Positions 26,808-33,904 of a stretch of DNA of 64,000 nt are shown here, piece by piece. The stretch's first letter is position 1, and each line of letters begins with the position of its first letter. Below the pieces are notes generated by a model. That model searched no databases. It worked only from the letters and a program-made list of their open reading frames with translations, and had not been told where the DNA came from. Position numbers and translations under genes: made by a program. The stretch covers positions 1-64,000 of the forward strand of contig JALHLK010000006.1 in assembly GCA_022844565.1 (NCBI GenBank), read 5' to 3'. The DNA is from Saprospiraceae bacterium. Its GTDB lineage: Bacteria > Bacteroidota > Bacteroidia > Chitinophagales > Saprospiraceae.

Positions 26808-27335
26808 TTAAAGATTTTCAATAGACTTTAATAAATATGTTGAGAATGTGTCAATGTCTTCAAATGACATAATAGTATTATCTTGTGGTTCACCAAACAT
26901 AAATATTAAAATATACTCCCAGTTCTTACTATCATAAATTAAATTAGTTTGCATATGGCATCTGGACTTATACCATAATTCAGTATTACTAATTGGTTTA
27001 CTGATTCTCATTTTTTTGCAGTATTCTAAAAAATTAATCATTCCCAAAACTTCATCAGTGTCTAATGATGCAATGACTCTTTTGGTACCCATTAATACCT
27101 TAGCATTGCTTGTTGATATTTGTAATGACTTTACAATGGAGTCATTTTTTAAATTGGTAAATTTTCTAATTTCAAAATCAAACTTTTTAAAAGTTCCAAT
27201 AGAAAAAAACTCAACTTTACCAGGTCCTATAATACTTCTCTCGATAATTTGAGAATTACTATAATTTTTATCTTGACTATATAAGCCAATAAAAGGAATA
27301 AGTATTATTGCAATGGTAATAAATACATGTCTCAT
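26808..27335 (-). CDS. Secreted hypothetical cargo protein of the element
   Basis: 175 residues with a signal peptide (about 1-20, hydrophobic IAIILIPFIGLYS then QDK), so it is exported. No lipobox. The mature part has a strand-rich start (KVEFFSIGTFKKFDFEIRKF) and two cysteines (YCKKM and SRCHM) but no recognised domain. It is convergent with the replication gene (8 bp between stop codons) and has its own promoter, so it is probably cargo rather than a replication function. Role unknown. Confidence 0.75.
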   Translation of the reverse strand: MRHVFITIAIILIPFIGLYSQDKNYSNSQIIERSIIGPGKVEFFSIGTFKKFDFEIRKFTNLKNDSIVKSLQISTSNAKVLMGTKRVIASLDTDEVLGMINFLEYCKKMRISKPISNTELWYKSRCHMQTNLIYDSKNWEYILIFMFGEPQDNTIMSFEDIDTFSTYLLKSIENL

Positions 27336-27355
27336 GTCACTATATTTTTAGTTGG

Positions 27356-27383
27356 CAAATTTAGTTCTTTTTCACCAATTCAA
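27356..27383 (-). promoter_or_regulatory. Promoter of the secreted cargo gene
   Basis: Read on the minus strand: -7 TAAATTTG (27356-27363), 17-bp spacer, -33 TTG (27381-27383). The ATG is at 27335, about 20 bases beyond the -7 box. Confidence 0.6.
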
Positions 27384-27410
27384 TAATTATATCTAGCTGC
27401 TACTTAATTT

Positions 27411-27850
27411 GGTCAAGGTTGCTGGGATAAGTGGTCCAGAGCTCACAGAGATGATGCATGGGTACCGATCAATAGAAGTATGGACTATTGGTCAAGGTTG
27501 CTGGGATAAGTGGTCCAGAGCTCACAGAGATGATGCATGGGTATCGATCAATAGAAGTATGGACCATTGGTCAAGGTTGCTGGGATAAGTGGTCCAGAGC
27601 TCACAGAGATGATGCATGGGTATCGATCAATAGAAGTATGGACCATTGGTCAAGGTTGATGGGATAAGTGGTCCAAAGCTCACAGAGATGATGCATGGGT
27701 ACCGATCAATAGAAGTATGGACCACATTGGTCAAGGTTGATGGGATAAGTGGTCCAGAGCTCACAGAGATGATGCATAGGTACCGATCAATAGAAGTATG
27801 GACCATTGGTCAAGGTTGATGGGATAAGTGGTCCAGAGCTCACAGAGATT
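27411..27850 (+). repeat. 79-bp tandem repeat array, five full units and a partial
   Basis: GGTCAAGGTTG begins at 27411, 27490, 27569, 27648, 27729 and 27808: period 79 bp, one unit 81 bp. Units 1-3 have GGTTGCTGGG, units 4-6 GGTTGATGGG. Each unit contains the 7-bp inverted pair TGGTCCA and TGGACCA, plus palindromes GAGCTC, ATGCAT and ATCGAT (or GGTACC). Clearly richer in G and C than the surrounding element. 79 is not a multiple of three, so the frame shifts in each unit and no long ORF results. Noncoding; possibly a protein-binding or structural region of the element. Confidence 0.92.
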
Positions 27851-27857
27851 TTGTAGG

Positions 27858-27889
27858 GGGGTAGTTTTAGATTACATAAAACTTTAACC
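27858..27889 (+). other. G-run/C-run inverted repeat beside the tandem array
   Basis: A GGGGGGT run near 27857-27863 faces ACCCCC near 27890 across about 28 bp of AT-rich sequence, right after the last partial array unit. Followed by GCACAAACACGTGC. Could form a stable stem; role unknown. Confidence 0.35.
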
Positions 27890-27953
27890 ACGACCCCCGC
27901 GCTTTACTTTGCACAAACACGTGCAAAACTCAAAGTTTATTAAAAGGAGTAAT

Positions 27954-27993
27954 TAAGTAAACAATTGAAAAATAGGACGTCAATTAGGACGTT
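27954..27993 (+). promoter_or_regulatory. Right arm-type repeats of the integrated element
   Basis: AATTAAGTA followed by the double AGGACGT motif at 27974-27993, matching 22421-22440 at 19 of 20 bases in the same orientation. Lies 47 bp inside attR. Likely recombinase or accessory-protein arm sites. Confidence 0.6.
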
Positions 27994-28039
27994 GTAATTT
28001 ATGTATTACGTATAGTCTTGTAAATCAAATATAAGTATG

Positions 28040-28056
28040 GTCCTAGTGGGAGCGCA
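28040..28056 (+). other. attR, 17-bp direct repeat
   Basis: GTCCTAGTGGGAGCGCA, identical to 22282-22298. Beyond it begins a terminator that suits the tRNA-Asn gene before integration. Confidence 0.9.
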
Positions 28057-28096
28057 AAAAGTCTTGTTAATCGATTGATTTTCAAGACTTTTTTTA
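28056..28096 (+). terminator. Former tRNA-Asn terminator, now separated by the element
   Basis: AAAAAGTCTTG pairs with CAAGACTTTTT around an AT-rich loop, followed by a T-run. It starts at the last base of attR, where the 3' flank of tRNA-Asn would be in the uninterrupted site. Confidence 0.8.
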
Positions 28097-28186
28097 TTTA
28101 TGCCAATTTTCTTTTTACCTTATTTTATGATTATATCTCTTCCTTAGAAATTGTATTTTAGCCTAAAATCAAATTTTGAATAATAC

Positions 28187-28215
28187 TTGTTTCTACAACT
28201 TTATTTTTACTTTTG
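28187..28215 (+). promoter_or_regulatory. Promoter of the fatty acid desaturase gene
   Basis: -33 TTG at 28187-28189, 18-bp spacer, -7 TACTTTTG at 28208-28215; ATG at 28239. Confidence 0.75.
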
Positions 28216-28238
28216 TAGTTTATATCAAAAAAAAATAA

Positions 28239-29270
28239 ATGGCAGGGTTTAATAAAGCAGAAATGCTTGAAGAAGTAAAAGATTGGCACAACATGCTCAA
28301 AAAGTATCAAGTACCAGATACTAAAAAAGCAGTGATACAAGTGATCAACAGTTACGGCATTTTTATAGGTATTTGGATTCTCCAATTTTTCTTATACAAC
28401 CATTCAATATTTTGGGTAATAGGGCTGGCTCTTTTGAATGGCTTTTTACTAGGTCGAATATTCATCATACAGCATGATTGTGGACACAAATCCTTTTTTA
28501 AAAGTCGTACCGCAAATGACATCATCGGTACAATCAGCAGTTTTTTTACTTTTATACCTTATAAGTATTGGGCTGCCAATCATAACTTTCACCATTCACA
28601 CAATGGTCAGATCGAACATTCCAGTGTAGGAGATATAGAATGTCTTACTGTAGAAGAATATGCTAAACTGACTTTGGTTGAGAAGATAAAATACCGTATC
28701 TATCGAAACCCTTTATACTTATTTACAGTTGGTGGATTCATATACGTAGCTATATACAATCGATTTGCTTTTTTGAAAGAAGGTGTTTTTGCTAAGGTAA
28801 AACATTCCGTCAAATGGGCAAATGTATTCTACGCAATCCTTTATGTTGGTCTTGGATTCCTCATCGGCTTTGAAGACTTTTTTGTGGTACAATTGGTCAA
28901 TTTATTCTTTTTTGGTACCTATGCTTTGTGGTTTTTTTACATACAGCATCAGTACGAGACCGTCTACAAATCTTCTAAAGAAAATTGGAATTATGTAGTT
29001 TCTGCCCTAAAAGGTAGTACTTATTACGACTTACCCTTCTTTTTGCACTGGCTGACTGGCAATATCGGGTATCACCACATCCATCACCTCAGTCCGGCCA
29101 TACCAAACTACAATCTAAAAGCATGCAATGAAGCCAACCCTGTCTTCGAAAAATACACCAACAAAGTAACTTTCTGGAAAGGTTTTAGCAGCGTATTTGC
29201 AAATCTTTACGATGCGGAGGCTGGCAAAATGATCTCTTTTGGGGAGTATAGGAGGAGGAAGGCGTTGTAG
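28239..29270 (+). CDS. Membrane fatty acid desaturase
   Basis: 343 residues of the di-iron membrane desaturase family, which introduces a double bond into fatty acyl chains of lipids. Histidine boxes: HDCGH at 79-83, HNFHH at 115-119, and HHIHH at 279-283, with an accessory HQY at 237. Hydrophobic helices at about 36-72, 160-185, 195-212 and 215-235. The regiospecificity cannot be read from the sequence. It has its own promoter and ends before a two-way terminator shared with the opposing tRNA. Confidence 0.92.
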   Translation: MAGFNKAEMLEEVKDWHNMLKKYQVPDTKKAVIQVINSYGIFIGIWILQFFLYNHSIFWVIGLALLNGFLLGRIFIIQHDCGHKSFFKSRTANDIIGTISSFFTFIPYKYWAANHNFHHSHNGQIEHSSVGDIECLTVEEYAKLTLVEKIKYRIYRNPLYLFTVGGFIYVAIYNRFAFLKEGVFAKVKHSVKWANVFYAILYVGLGFLIGFEDFFVVQLVNLFFFGTYALWFFYIQHQYETVYKSSKENWNYVVSALKGSTYYDLPFFLHWLTGNIGYHHIHHLSPAIPNYNLKACNEANPVFEKYTNKVTFWKGFSSVFANLYDAEAGKMISFGEYRRRKAL

Positions 29271-29298
29271 TTTAAACTACTATGTTTATTAAATAAAA

Positions 29299-29334
29299 AA
29301 AACTCTTAATCTGCAAAGACTAAGAGTTTTTTAA
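29299..29334. terminator. Bidirectional terminator between the desaturase and tRNA genes
   Basis: AACTCTTA at 29301-29308 pairs with TAAGAGTT at 29321-29328; A-run on the left and T-run on the right allow use from both strands, by the desaturase gene (+) and tRNA (-). Confidence 0.8.
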
Positions 29335-29338
29335 TTTG

Positions 29339-29412
29339 TGGGCCCACATGGATTTGAACCATGGACCACCTGATTATGAGTCAGGTGCTCTAACCAACTG
29401 AGCTATAGGCCC
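29339..29412 (-). tRNA. tRNA with CAT anticodon (elongator Met or Ile2)
   Basis: 74 nt cloverleaf on the minus strand: acceptor GGGCCTA pairs with TGGGCCC (one T-G), anticodon stem CCTGA/TCAGG with loop CTCATAA, anticodon CAT, T-loop GTTCAAATC. CCA not encoded. The CAT anticodon fits elongator methionine, or isoleucine if the C is changed to lysidine; the sequence alone does not settle it. Confidence 0.93.
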
Positions 29413-29464
29413 TGAACTTTCTTTAATTAGAAACCTTTTTGACTTCTTTCTTTAAAAAGTGACG

Positions 29465-29495
29465 CAAAATTAACACCTTTATTGAAATAATGCAA
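29465..29495 (-). promoter_or_regulatory. Promoter of the tRNA-CAT gene
   Basis: On the minus strand: -33 TTG (29493-29495), 20-bp spacer, -7 TAATTTTG (29465-29472). The tRNA begins about 52 bases further on, leaving a 5' leader for RNase P to remove. Confidence 0.7.
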
Positions 29496-29579
29496 GTAAT
29501 TCAGAAATAATAATTTTCAAAAGCTATTTTGGCTGTGCTGATACAAAATAATTAATTTTCTCAATTGCCAAAAATTGCT

Positions 29580-29587
29580 TATTTTTG
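29580..29587 (+). promoter_or_regulatory. -7 box of the small lipoprotein gene
   Basis: TATTTTTG. Its place argues that translation starts at the ATG at 29606 and not at the TTG at 29585, which would lie within the promoter. Confidence 0.5.
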
Positions 29588-29605
29588 ATTTGTAATATAC
29601 CAAAT

Positions 29606-29989
29606 ATGAATACTTTTTCTGCACAAACTTGCCTAATCATTATTATTTTATTAGCCTTGACTGCTTGTGATAAGAATGAAATAAATGATTCAATTTGTAC
29701 GCAATCAAATTGGATAGGAACCTATCAAGGCGTTGGTACGTGTATTGGCAGAACTGAAAATGTCACACTTTTCATAACAGCGGGAAGTTTGGAAAATGAA
29801 ATTATCATCAGTAATGGCAAGGAAGGGAAGACACTTTTATTGGATAATTGTCAGGTTACGCTTACCGAAGACACCCCCTTGTTTACCTTTCCTGTGAATG
29901 GTGTAGCAACTTTAAGTGGAGATTCTTTGCATTTAAGAGCGAGTACTTTTTTGGGTATAAGCTGCAGTACGACGATTTTGAGGCAATAG
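29606..29989 (+). CDS. Small lipoprotein, unknown function
   Basis: 127 residues from the ATG at 29606. Signal peptide with lipobox LALTAC at about residues 17-22, followed by DKNE; a cysteine-rich mature part (SICTQSNWIGTYQGVGTC, DNCQVT, ISCST) reads like a small beta-barrel with repeated strands (GTYQGVGTC, VTLFITAG, LHLRASTFLG). Such proteins often sit in the outer membrane or periplasm. No family recognised. Flanked by a tRNA gene and the M3 peptidase gene. Confidence 0.7.
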   Translation: MNTFSAQTCLIIIILLALTACDKNEINDSICTQSNWIGTYQGVGTCIGRTENVTLFITAGSLENEIIISNGKEGKTLLLDNCQVTLTEDTPLFTFPVNGVATLSGDSLHLRASTFLGISCSTTILRQ

Positions 29990-30016
29990 ATCGAAGTTGA
30001 AACAAGCGAAGCGAAG

Positions 30017-30032
30017 TCCCGCCAAAGCGGGA
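30017..30032. repeat. Short GC-rich palindrome
   Basis: TCCCGC (30017-30022) and GCGGGA (30027-30032) around CAAA, within a purine-rich repeat-like phrase (AAGCGAAGCGAAG and TTGAAAATTCAAAGTTGAA). No T-run, so not a standard terminator; looks like a dispersed palindromic repeat. Confidence 0.45.
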
Positions 30033-30103
30033 GTTGAAAATTCAAAGTTGAATGATAAAATTGGAAGAATTTACAAACATGTTTCAAAATTCTAATTTCT
30101 ACC

Positions 30104-30111
30104 TATATTTG
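30104..30111 (+). promoter_or_regulatory. -7 box of the M3 peptidase gene
   Basis: TATATTTG; a weak -33 GTTT lies at 30081-30084 with a 19-bp spacer. The ATG is 47 bp downstream of the box. Confidence 0.5.
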
Positions 30112-30157
30112 CGAACTTTGTTGAATACGTATTAATTAATATAAACATAATGTACAA

Positions 30158-32338
30158 ATGAGAAAATGTAATTTTATTACCGCAGTCGCCATACTCATCT
30201 TATTTTCTTGCAGTACTTCAAAGAAACAAAATTCTGAAATGGTAGAGACAAAATCAGTCAAATCTATGCCCACATCTAATGGAAAAGCTACAAACACCGC
30301 GGATAATCCATTATTGGCGAATTACGATACACCTTTTAATACGGTCCCTTTTGACAAAATAAAAGTGGACCATTTTATGCCCGGTGTGAAAATTGCTATG
30401 GAAGAAGGAAGGAAAGAAATTAGTCAAATTGTCAATAACAAGCAGAAACCAACTTTCAGTAATACCATAGTTGCTTTAGAGCAAGCGGGAAGTCAACTCA
30501 ATAAAATAACCAAAGTACTTTTTCATCTTAACTCAGCCGAAACATCTCCTGAAATACAAAAAAATGTACGAGAAATATCACCTATGCTCACGGAATTTTC
30601 TAATGATATCTCTTTAAATCAAGAACTTTTTAAAAGAGTTGCTGCTGTCTGGGCAGAAAAGGATAAAGTGAAAGGAGAGGATTACATGTTGCTCGAAAAA
30701 TCGTATAAAAATTTTGTCAGAAATGGGGCAAACCTTAATGAGGAGGATAAAACCACACTTAGAGCAATCAACAAAGAATTGTCAGATCTTTCGATCACAT
30801 TTTCTGAAAATGTGCTCAATGAGACCAATGAATACCAAATGCATGTTACAAAGGAATCAGACTTATCAGGCTTACCAGAATTTGTAAGAACAGGTGCAGC
30901 TGAATCTGCAAAAAAAGCAGGCAAAGAAGGTTGGATTTTTACCTTACATGCACCAAGTTATGGACCTTTCATGAAGTATGCCGATAATCGAGAGTTGAGA
31001 CACGAATTATTTAAAGCAAGTGGTAGAAGAGGAGCAAAAGGCAATAAAAATGACAACAATGCGAACATAGAACGCATTGTAAAATTAAGGTATGACAAAG
31101 CCAAACTATTGGGTTACGAAACTTGGGCTGATTATGTACTAGAAGAACGAATGGCCAACTCTAAGGATAAAGTAAATGAGTTTTTAGATAGACTCAAAAA
31201 AGTCTCAGAACCTGCTGCTCAACAAGAAATGACCGAACTCTTAGCATTTGCAAAAAACAATGGTTTTACGGGGGATAAAATAGAAAGATGGGATCAATCC
31301 TATTATGTCGAAAAAGCAGCAAAGGAAAAATTTGCTATCAATGATGAATTACTAAAACCATACTTCAAATTAGAAAATGTCTTAGAAGGACTTTTTACCG
31401 TGGTCAATAAATTGTTTGGACTTACATTCAAGCAAAATACCAACATTCAAGGATGGCATCCTGATGTAAAAGCATATGAAGTCTATGATAGCACAGGTAA
31501 AATGATGGCTGTATGGTATGGAGACTATTTTCCTCGTCAAGGCAAAAGAGCAGGTGCGTGGAATAATACTTTAAGAAAACAATGGGTAGAAAATGGTACG
31601 GAATACAGACCGCATGTAGTGAATGTGTGTAACTTTTCAAAACCAACGGCAGATAAACCTTCACTACTTACTTTTCAAGAAGTGGTTGTGTTGTACCATG
31701 AGTTTGGTCATGCATTGCACGATATGTGTGCGAGTGGAAAATATGCCTCGATATCAGGTACAAGTGTGCCTTGGGATTTTGTAGAATTACCAAGTCAGAT
31801 GTTGGAAAATTTTGTATACCAACCTGAAGTGTTAAAATTGTTTGCTAAACATTATAAAACTGGCGAAGTAATACCTGAGCAATACATCAATAAGATGATA
31901 GAAAATGCGCAATTTATGGCTGGTATGGCTTCTGCGAGACAATTATCTTTAGGGCTTATAGACATGAAGTGGCATGGAAGCAATCCAGAAGGAAAAACCG
32001 TAGCTTCTGTAGAAAAAGAAGCGGATATTACGGCTAAATTTTATGGGGACAACTCAGATTATATCGCAAGTACTGCTTTTTCCCACATCTTCGCAGGAGG
32101 ATATTCGGCAGGATATTATAGCTACAAATGGTCAGAAGTACTTGACGCTGATGCTTTCGAGTATTTTAAAGAAAAAGGTGTCTTTAATAAAAATGTGGCT
32201 CATTCTTTTTACAAAAATATATTGTCAAAAGGTGGAAGCGAAAAGCCTATGGACTTATATAAAAAATTCAGAGGAAGGGAACCAAATCCAGATGCGATGC
32301 TGAGAAGATCGGGATTGTTGAAAGAGGTGAAGCCGTAA
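30158..32338 (+). CDS. M3 family zinc metallopeptidase (Dcp/oligopeptidase type), lipoprotein
   Basis: 726 residues. Signal peptide with lipobox (FSCSTS, Cys near residue 19), so it is exported and lipid-anchored. The catalytic centre HEFGH is at 514-518 followed by ALHDM, with the downstream glutamate in the ELPSQMLENFV segment: the M3 family layout. Members such as peptidyl-dipeptidase Dcp and oligopeptidase A cleave short peptides. It is close to the normal length for the family. Monocistronic. Confidence 0.92.
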   Translation: MRKCNFITAVAILILFSCSTSKKQNSEMVETKSVKSMPTSNGKATNTADNPLLANYDTPFNTVPFDKIKVDHFMPGVKIAMEEGRKEISQIVNNKQKPTFSNTIVALEQAGSQLNKITKVLFHLNSAETSPEIQKNVREISPMLTEFSNDISLNQELFKRVAAVWAEKDKVKGEDYMLLEKSYKNFVRNGANLNEEDKTTLRAINKELSDLSITFSENVLNETNEYQMHVTKESDLSGLPEFVRTGAAESAKKAGKEGWIFTLHAPSYGPFMKYADNRELRHELFKASGRRGAKGNKNDNNANIERIVKLRYDKAKLLGYETWADYVLEERMANSKDKVNEFLDRLKKVSEPAAQQEMTELLAFAKNNGFTGDKIERWDQSYYVEKAAKEKFAINDELLKPYFKLENVLEGLFTVVNKLFGLTFKQNTNIQGWHPDVKAYEVYDSTGKMMAVWYGDYFPRQGKRAGAWNNTLRKQWVENGTEYRPHVVNVCNFSKPTADKPSLLTFQEVVVLYHEFGHALHDMCASGKYASISGTSVPWDFVELPSQMLENFVYQPEVLKLFAKHYKTGEVIPEQYINKMIENAQFMAGMASARQLSLGLIDMKWHGSNPEGKTVASVEKEADITAKFYGDNSDYIASTAFSHIFAGGYSAGYYSYKWSEVLDADAFEYFKEKGVFNKNVAHSFYKNILSKGGSEKPMDLYKKFRGREPNPDAMLRRSGLLKEVKP

Positions 32339-32420
32339 GGGTAGGTTTTAGGGGTTAGATTTTAGAGGTTAGGGATTAGAATTTAGAAATTAGGTTTTAG
32401 GGGTTAGGTTTTAGAAAGCA
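32339..32420 (+). repeat. Degenerate TTAGGGGTTAGG-like repeats
   Basis: About seven imperfect copies of a GGTTAGG(T/A)TTTAGA phrase right after the M3 peptidase stop codon. Low-complexity intergenic tract, no coding content. Confidence 0.6.
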
Positions 32421-32494
32421 TAGACTTTAGATTTTTTATTAAAATAATTGGAAAGAAATTTTAGTTTTGTACTACAAAAATCAAGGTAAGACAT

Positions 32495-33646
32495 ATGAAA
32501 AGAAAGATAAGAATGGGTATGGTAGGTGGTGGTCACGGTGCATTCATCGGGAATGTACATAGGATGGCTGCTGCATTAGATAGTAAAATTGAGCTGGTGT
32601 GTGGGGCATTTAGTTCCGATCCTGAGAAATCAAGATTATCTGGTGAGGATCTTTTCGTACCGGCTGATAGAGTATATAAGAGCTATGAAGAGATGATCAA
32701 AACAGAATCCACGCTTCCAGAAGATGTGAGAATGGATTTTGTATCGATAGTCACACCCAATCATGTACATTTTGGACCAGCTAAAATGGCATTGGAATAT
32801 GGGTTTCATGTGGTGTGTGATAAACCACTTAGCTTTGATATGGAAGAAGCACATATTCTACAAAAATTGGTGAAAGAGACGGGGCTGATCTTTGCCCTTA
32901 CCCACAATTATACAGGGTACCCTATGGTAAAACAAGCGCGACATATCATCGAATCTGGTCAGCTTGGCAAAATAAGAAAGGTGATCGTAGAATATCCTCA
33001 GGGATGGCTTTCTGATTTAGTAGAAGCGACGGATAATAAGCAAGCATCTTGGAGAACAGACCCAAAAAGAAGCGGAATTGCAGGGGCTATGGGAGACATA
33101 GGTACACATGCAGAAAATCTTGCAGAGTACATTACAGGATTAAAAATCGAAAAGTTGTGTGCGGATATTTCTATCATGGTAGATGGTCGATTATTGGATG
33201 ATGACGGTTCTGTTTTATTGCGGTTTGACAATGGAGCGAGAGGGGTACTTACTGCTAGCCAAATATGTAATGGAGAAGAAAACAATCTTAATATCAGGGT
33301 GTATGGTGAGAAAGGTGGTCTGCAATGGCACCAAATGGAGCCGAATACACTGCTTGTCAAAATGCAAAACAATCCTACCCAAGTTCTGAGAACAGGCGTT
33401 GGAGAACTAAGTGCTGCAGCCAATGCCCATACAAGAATACCTGCAGGCCATCCTGAAGGTTATTTAGAAGCATTTGCCAACATCTATCGCAATGTGGCTA
33501 TCTGTATTTTGGCTAGGGCCAACGGTACTACACCTGATCCCATTTATACGGACTACCCAACTGTTGACGATGGTGTCAGAGGCATGGAGTTCATTTACAA
33601 AGTTATAGAGAGTGGTAAGATGGAAGAAAAGTGGTTGACTATGTAA
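32495..33646 (+). CDS. Gfo/Idh/MocA family oxidoreductase
   Basis: 383 residues. N-terminal Rossmann fold with the dinucleotide motif GMVGGGHGAFIG near residues 8-19; the family pattern SIVTPNHVHFGPAKMALEYG and the lysine of VVCDKPLSFDM follow, then a C-terminal alpha/beta domain with GDIGTHAENLAEYI carrying the catalytic histidine region. These are NAD(P)-dependent sugar or inositol dehydrogenases and related enzymes. The substrate cannot be told. Predicted cytosolic (no signal peptide). Monocistronic. Confidence 0.92.
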   Translation: MKRKIRMGMVGGGHGAFIGNVHRMAAALDSKIELVCGAFSSDPEKSRLSGEDLFVPADRVYKSYEEMIKTESTLPEDVRMDFVSIVTPNHVHFGPAKMALEYGFHVVCDKPLSFDMEEAHILQKLVKETGLIFALTHNYTGYPMVKQARHIIESGQLGKIRKVIVEYPQGWLSDLVEATDNKQASWRTDPKRSGIAGAMGDIGTHAENLAEYITGLKIEKLCADISIMVDGRLLDDDGSVLLRFDNGARGVLTASQICNGEENNLNIRVYGEKGGLQWHQMEPNTLLVKMQNNPTQVLRTGVGELSAAANAHTRIPAGHPEGYLEAFANIYRNVAICILARANGTTPDPIYTDYPTVDDGVRGMEFIYKVIESGKMEEKWLTM

Positions 33647-33709
33647 TTTAGAGGGCTATTTAAATGGCTCAATTATTTTACCGCTTTTTCTGACAATTTC
33701 AAACTTTAA

Positions 33710-33877
33710 CCTAAAAATAAAAAATGGATTTCCTATTACAGTCCAAAATTACTGCAAAATCAGGCGCTTCGCTCACTTTTTGCTTCGCACCATAGTATTG
33801 GCTATGATTTGTCACAAAAAATGCTGATTTTATTGTACTTTTGACCTTCATTACGGAACCCATTTTAGATATTTAGG
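33710..33877. mobile_element. MITE-like inverted-repeat element, family B copy 2
   Basis: 168 bp, the same length as copy 1 at 9306-9473 and about 89 percent identical by eye, same orientation. The left end CCTAAAAATAAAAAATGG has decayed relative to the right end, whose reverse complement is CCTAAATATCTAAAATGG. The internal hairpin GCTTCGCACCATAG/GCTATG is kept. It ends 27 bp before the start codon of the M23 peptidase gene. Confidence 0.8.
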
Positions 33878-33904
33878 TATAACCACCTTCCAATAATAAA
33901 AAAA

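Larger units (their letters stand above)
22282..28056 (+). mobile_element. tRNA-Asn integrated genetic element, 5.8 kb
   Basis: Bounded by perfect 17-bp direct repeats (22282-22298 and 28040-28056). Contains, in order: a replacement terminator for the tRNA, arm-type repeats, an integrase, an unknown 219-residue protein, a helix-turn-helix protein, an unknown 133-residue protein, a probable replication initiator with internal iterons, a secreted 175-residue protein on the other strand, a 79-bp tandem array, and a second set of arm-type repeats. Base composition is more AT-rich than the flanks except in the array. No relaxase, conjugation or phage structural gene is visible, so it is a small integrative element of unknown transfer mode. 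Confidence 0.9.

Noticed and set aside
27411-27850. CRISPR array or coding repeat protein
   Set aside because: Units are adjacent without unique spacers, so not CRISPR; the 79-bp period shifts the frame in every unit, so not a repeat protein.
22487-28056. Prophage or conjugative transposon
   Set aside because: No capsid, terminase, lysis, relaxase, coupling protein or Tra genes were seen within the element.
29585-29605. Upstream TTG start of the small lipoprotein gene
   Set aside because: It lies in the -7 box TATTTTTG; the ATG at 29606 gives a clean lipoprotein signal.
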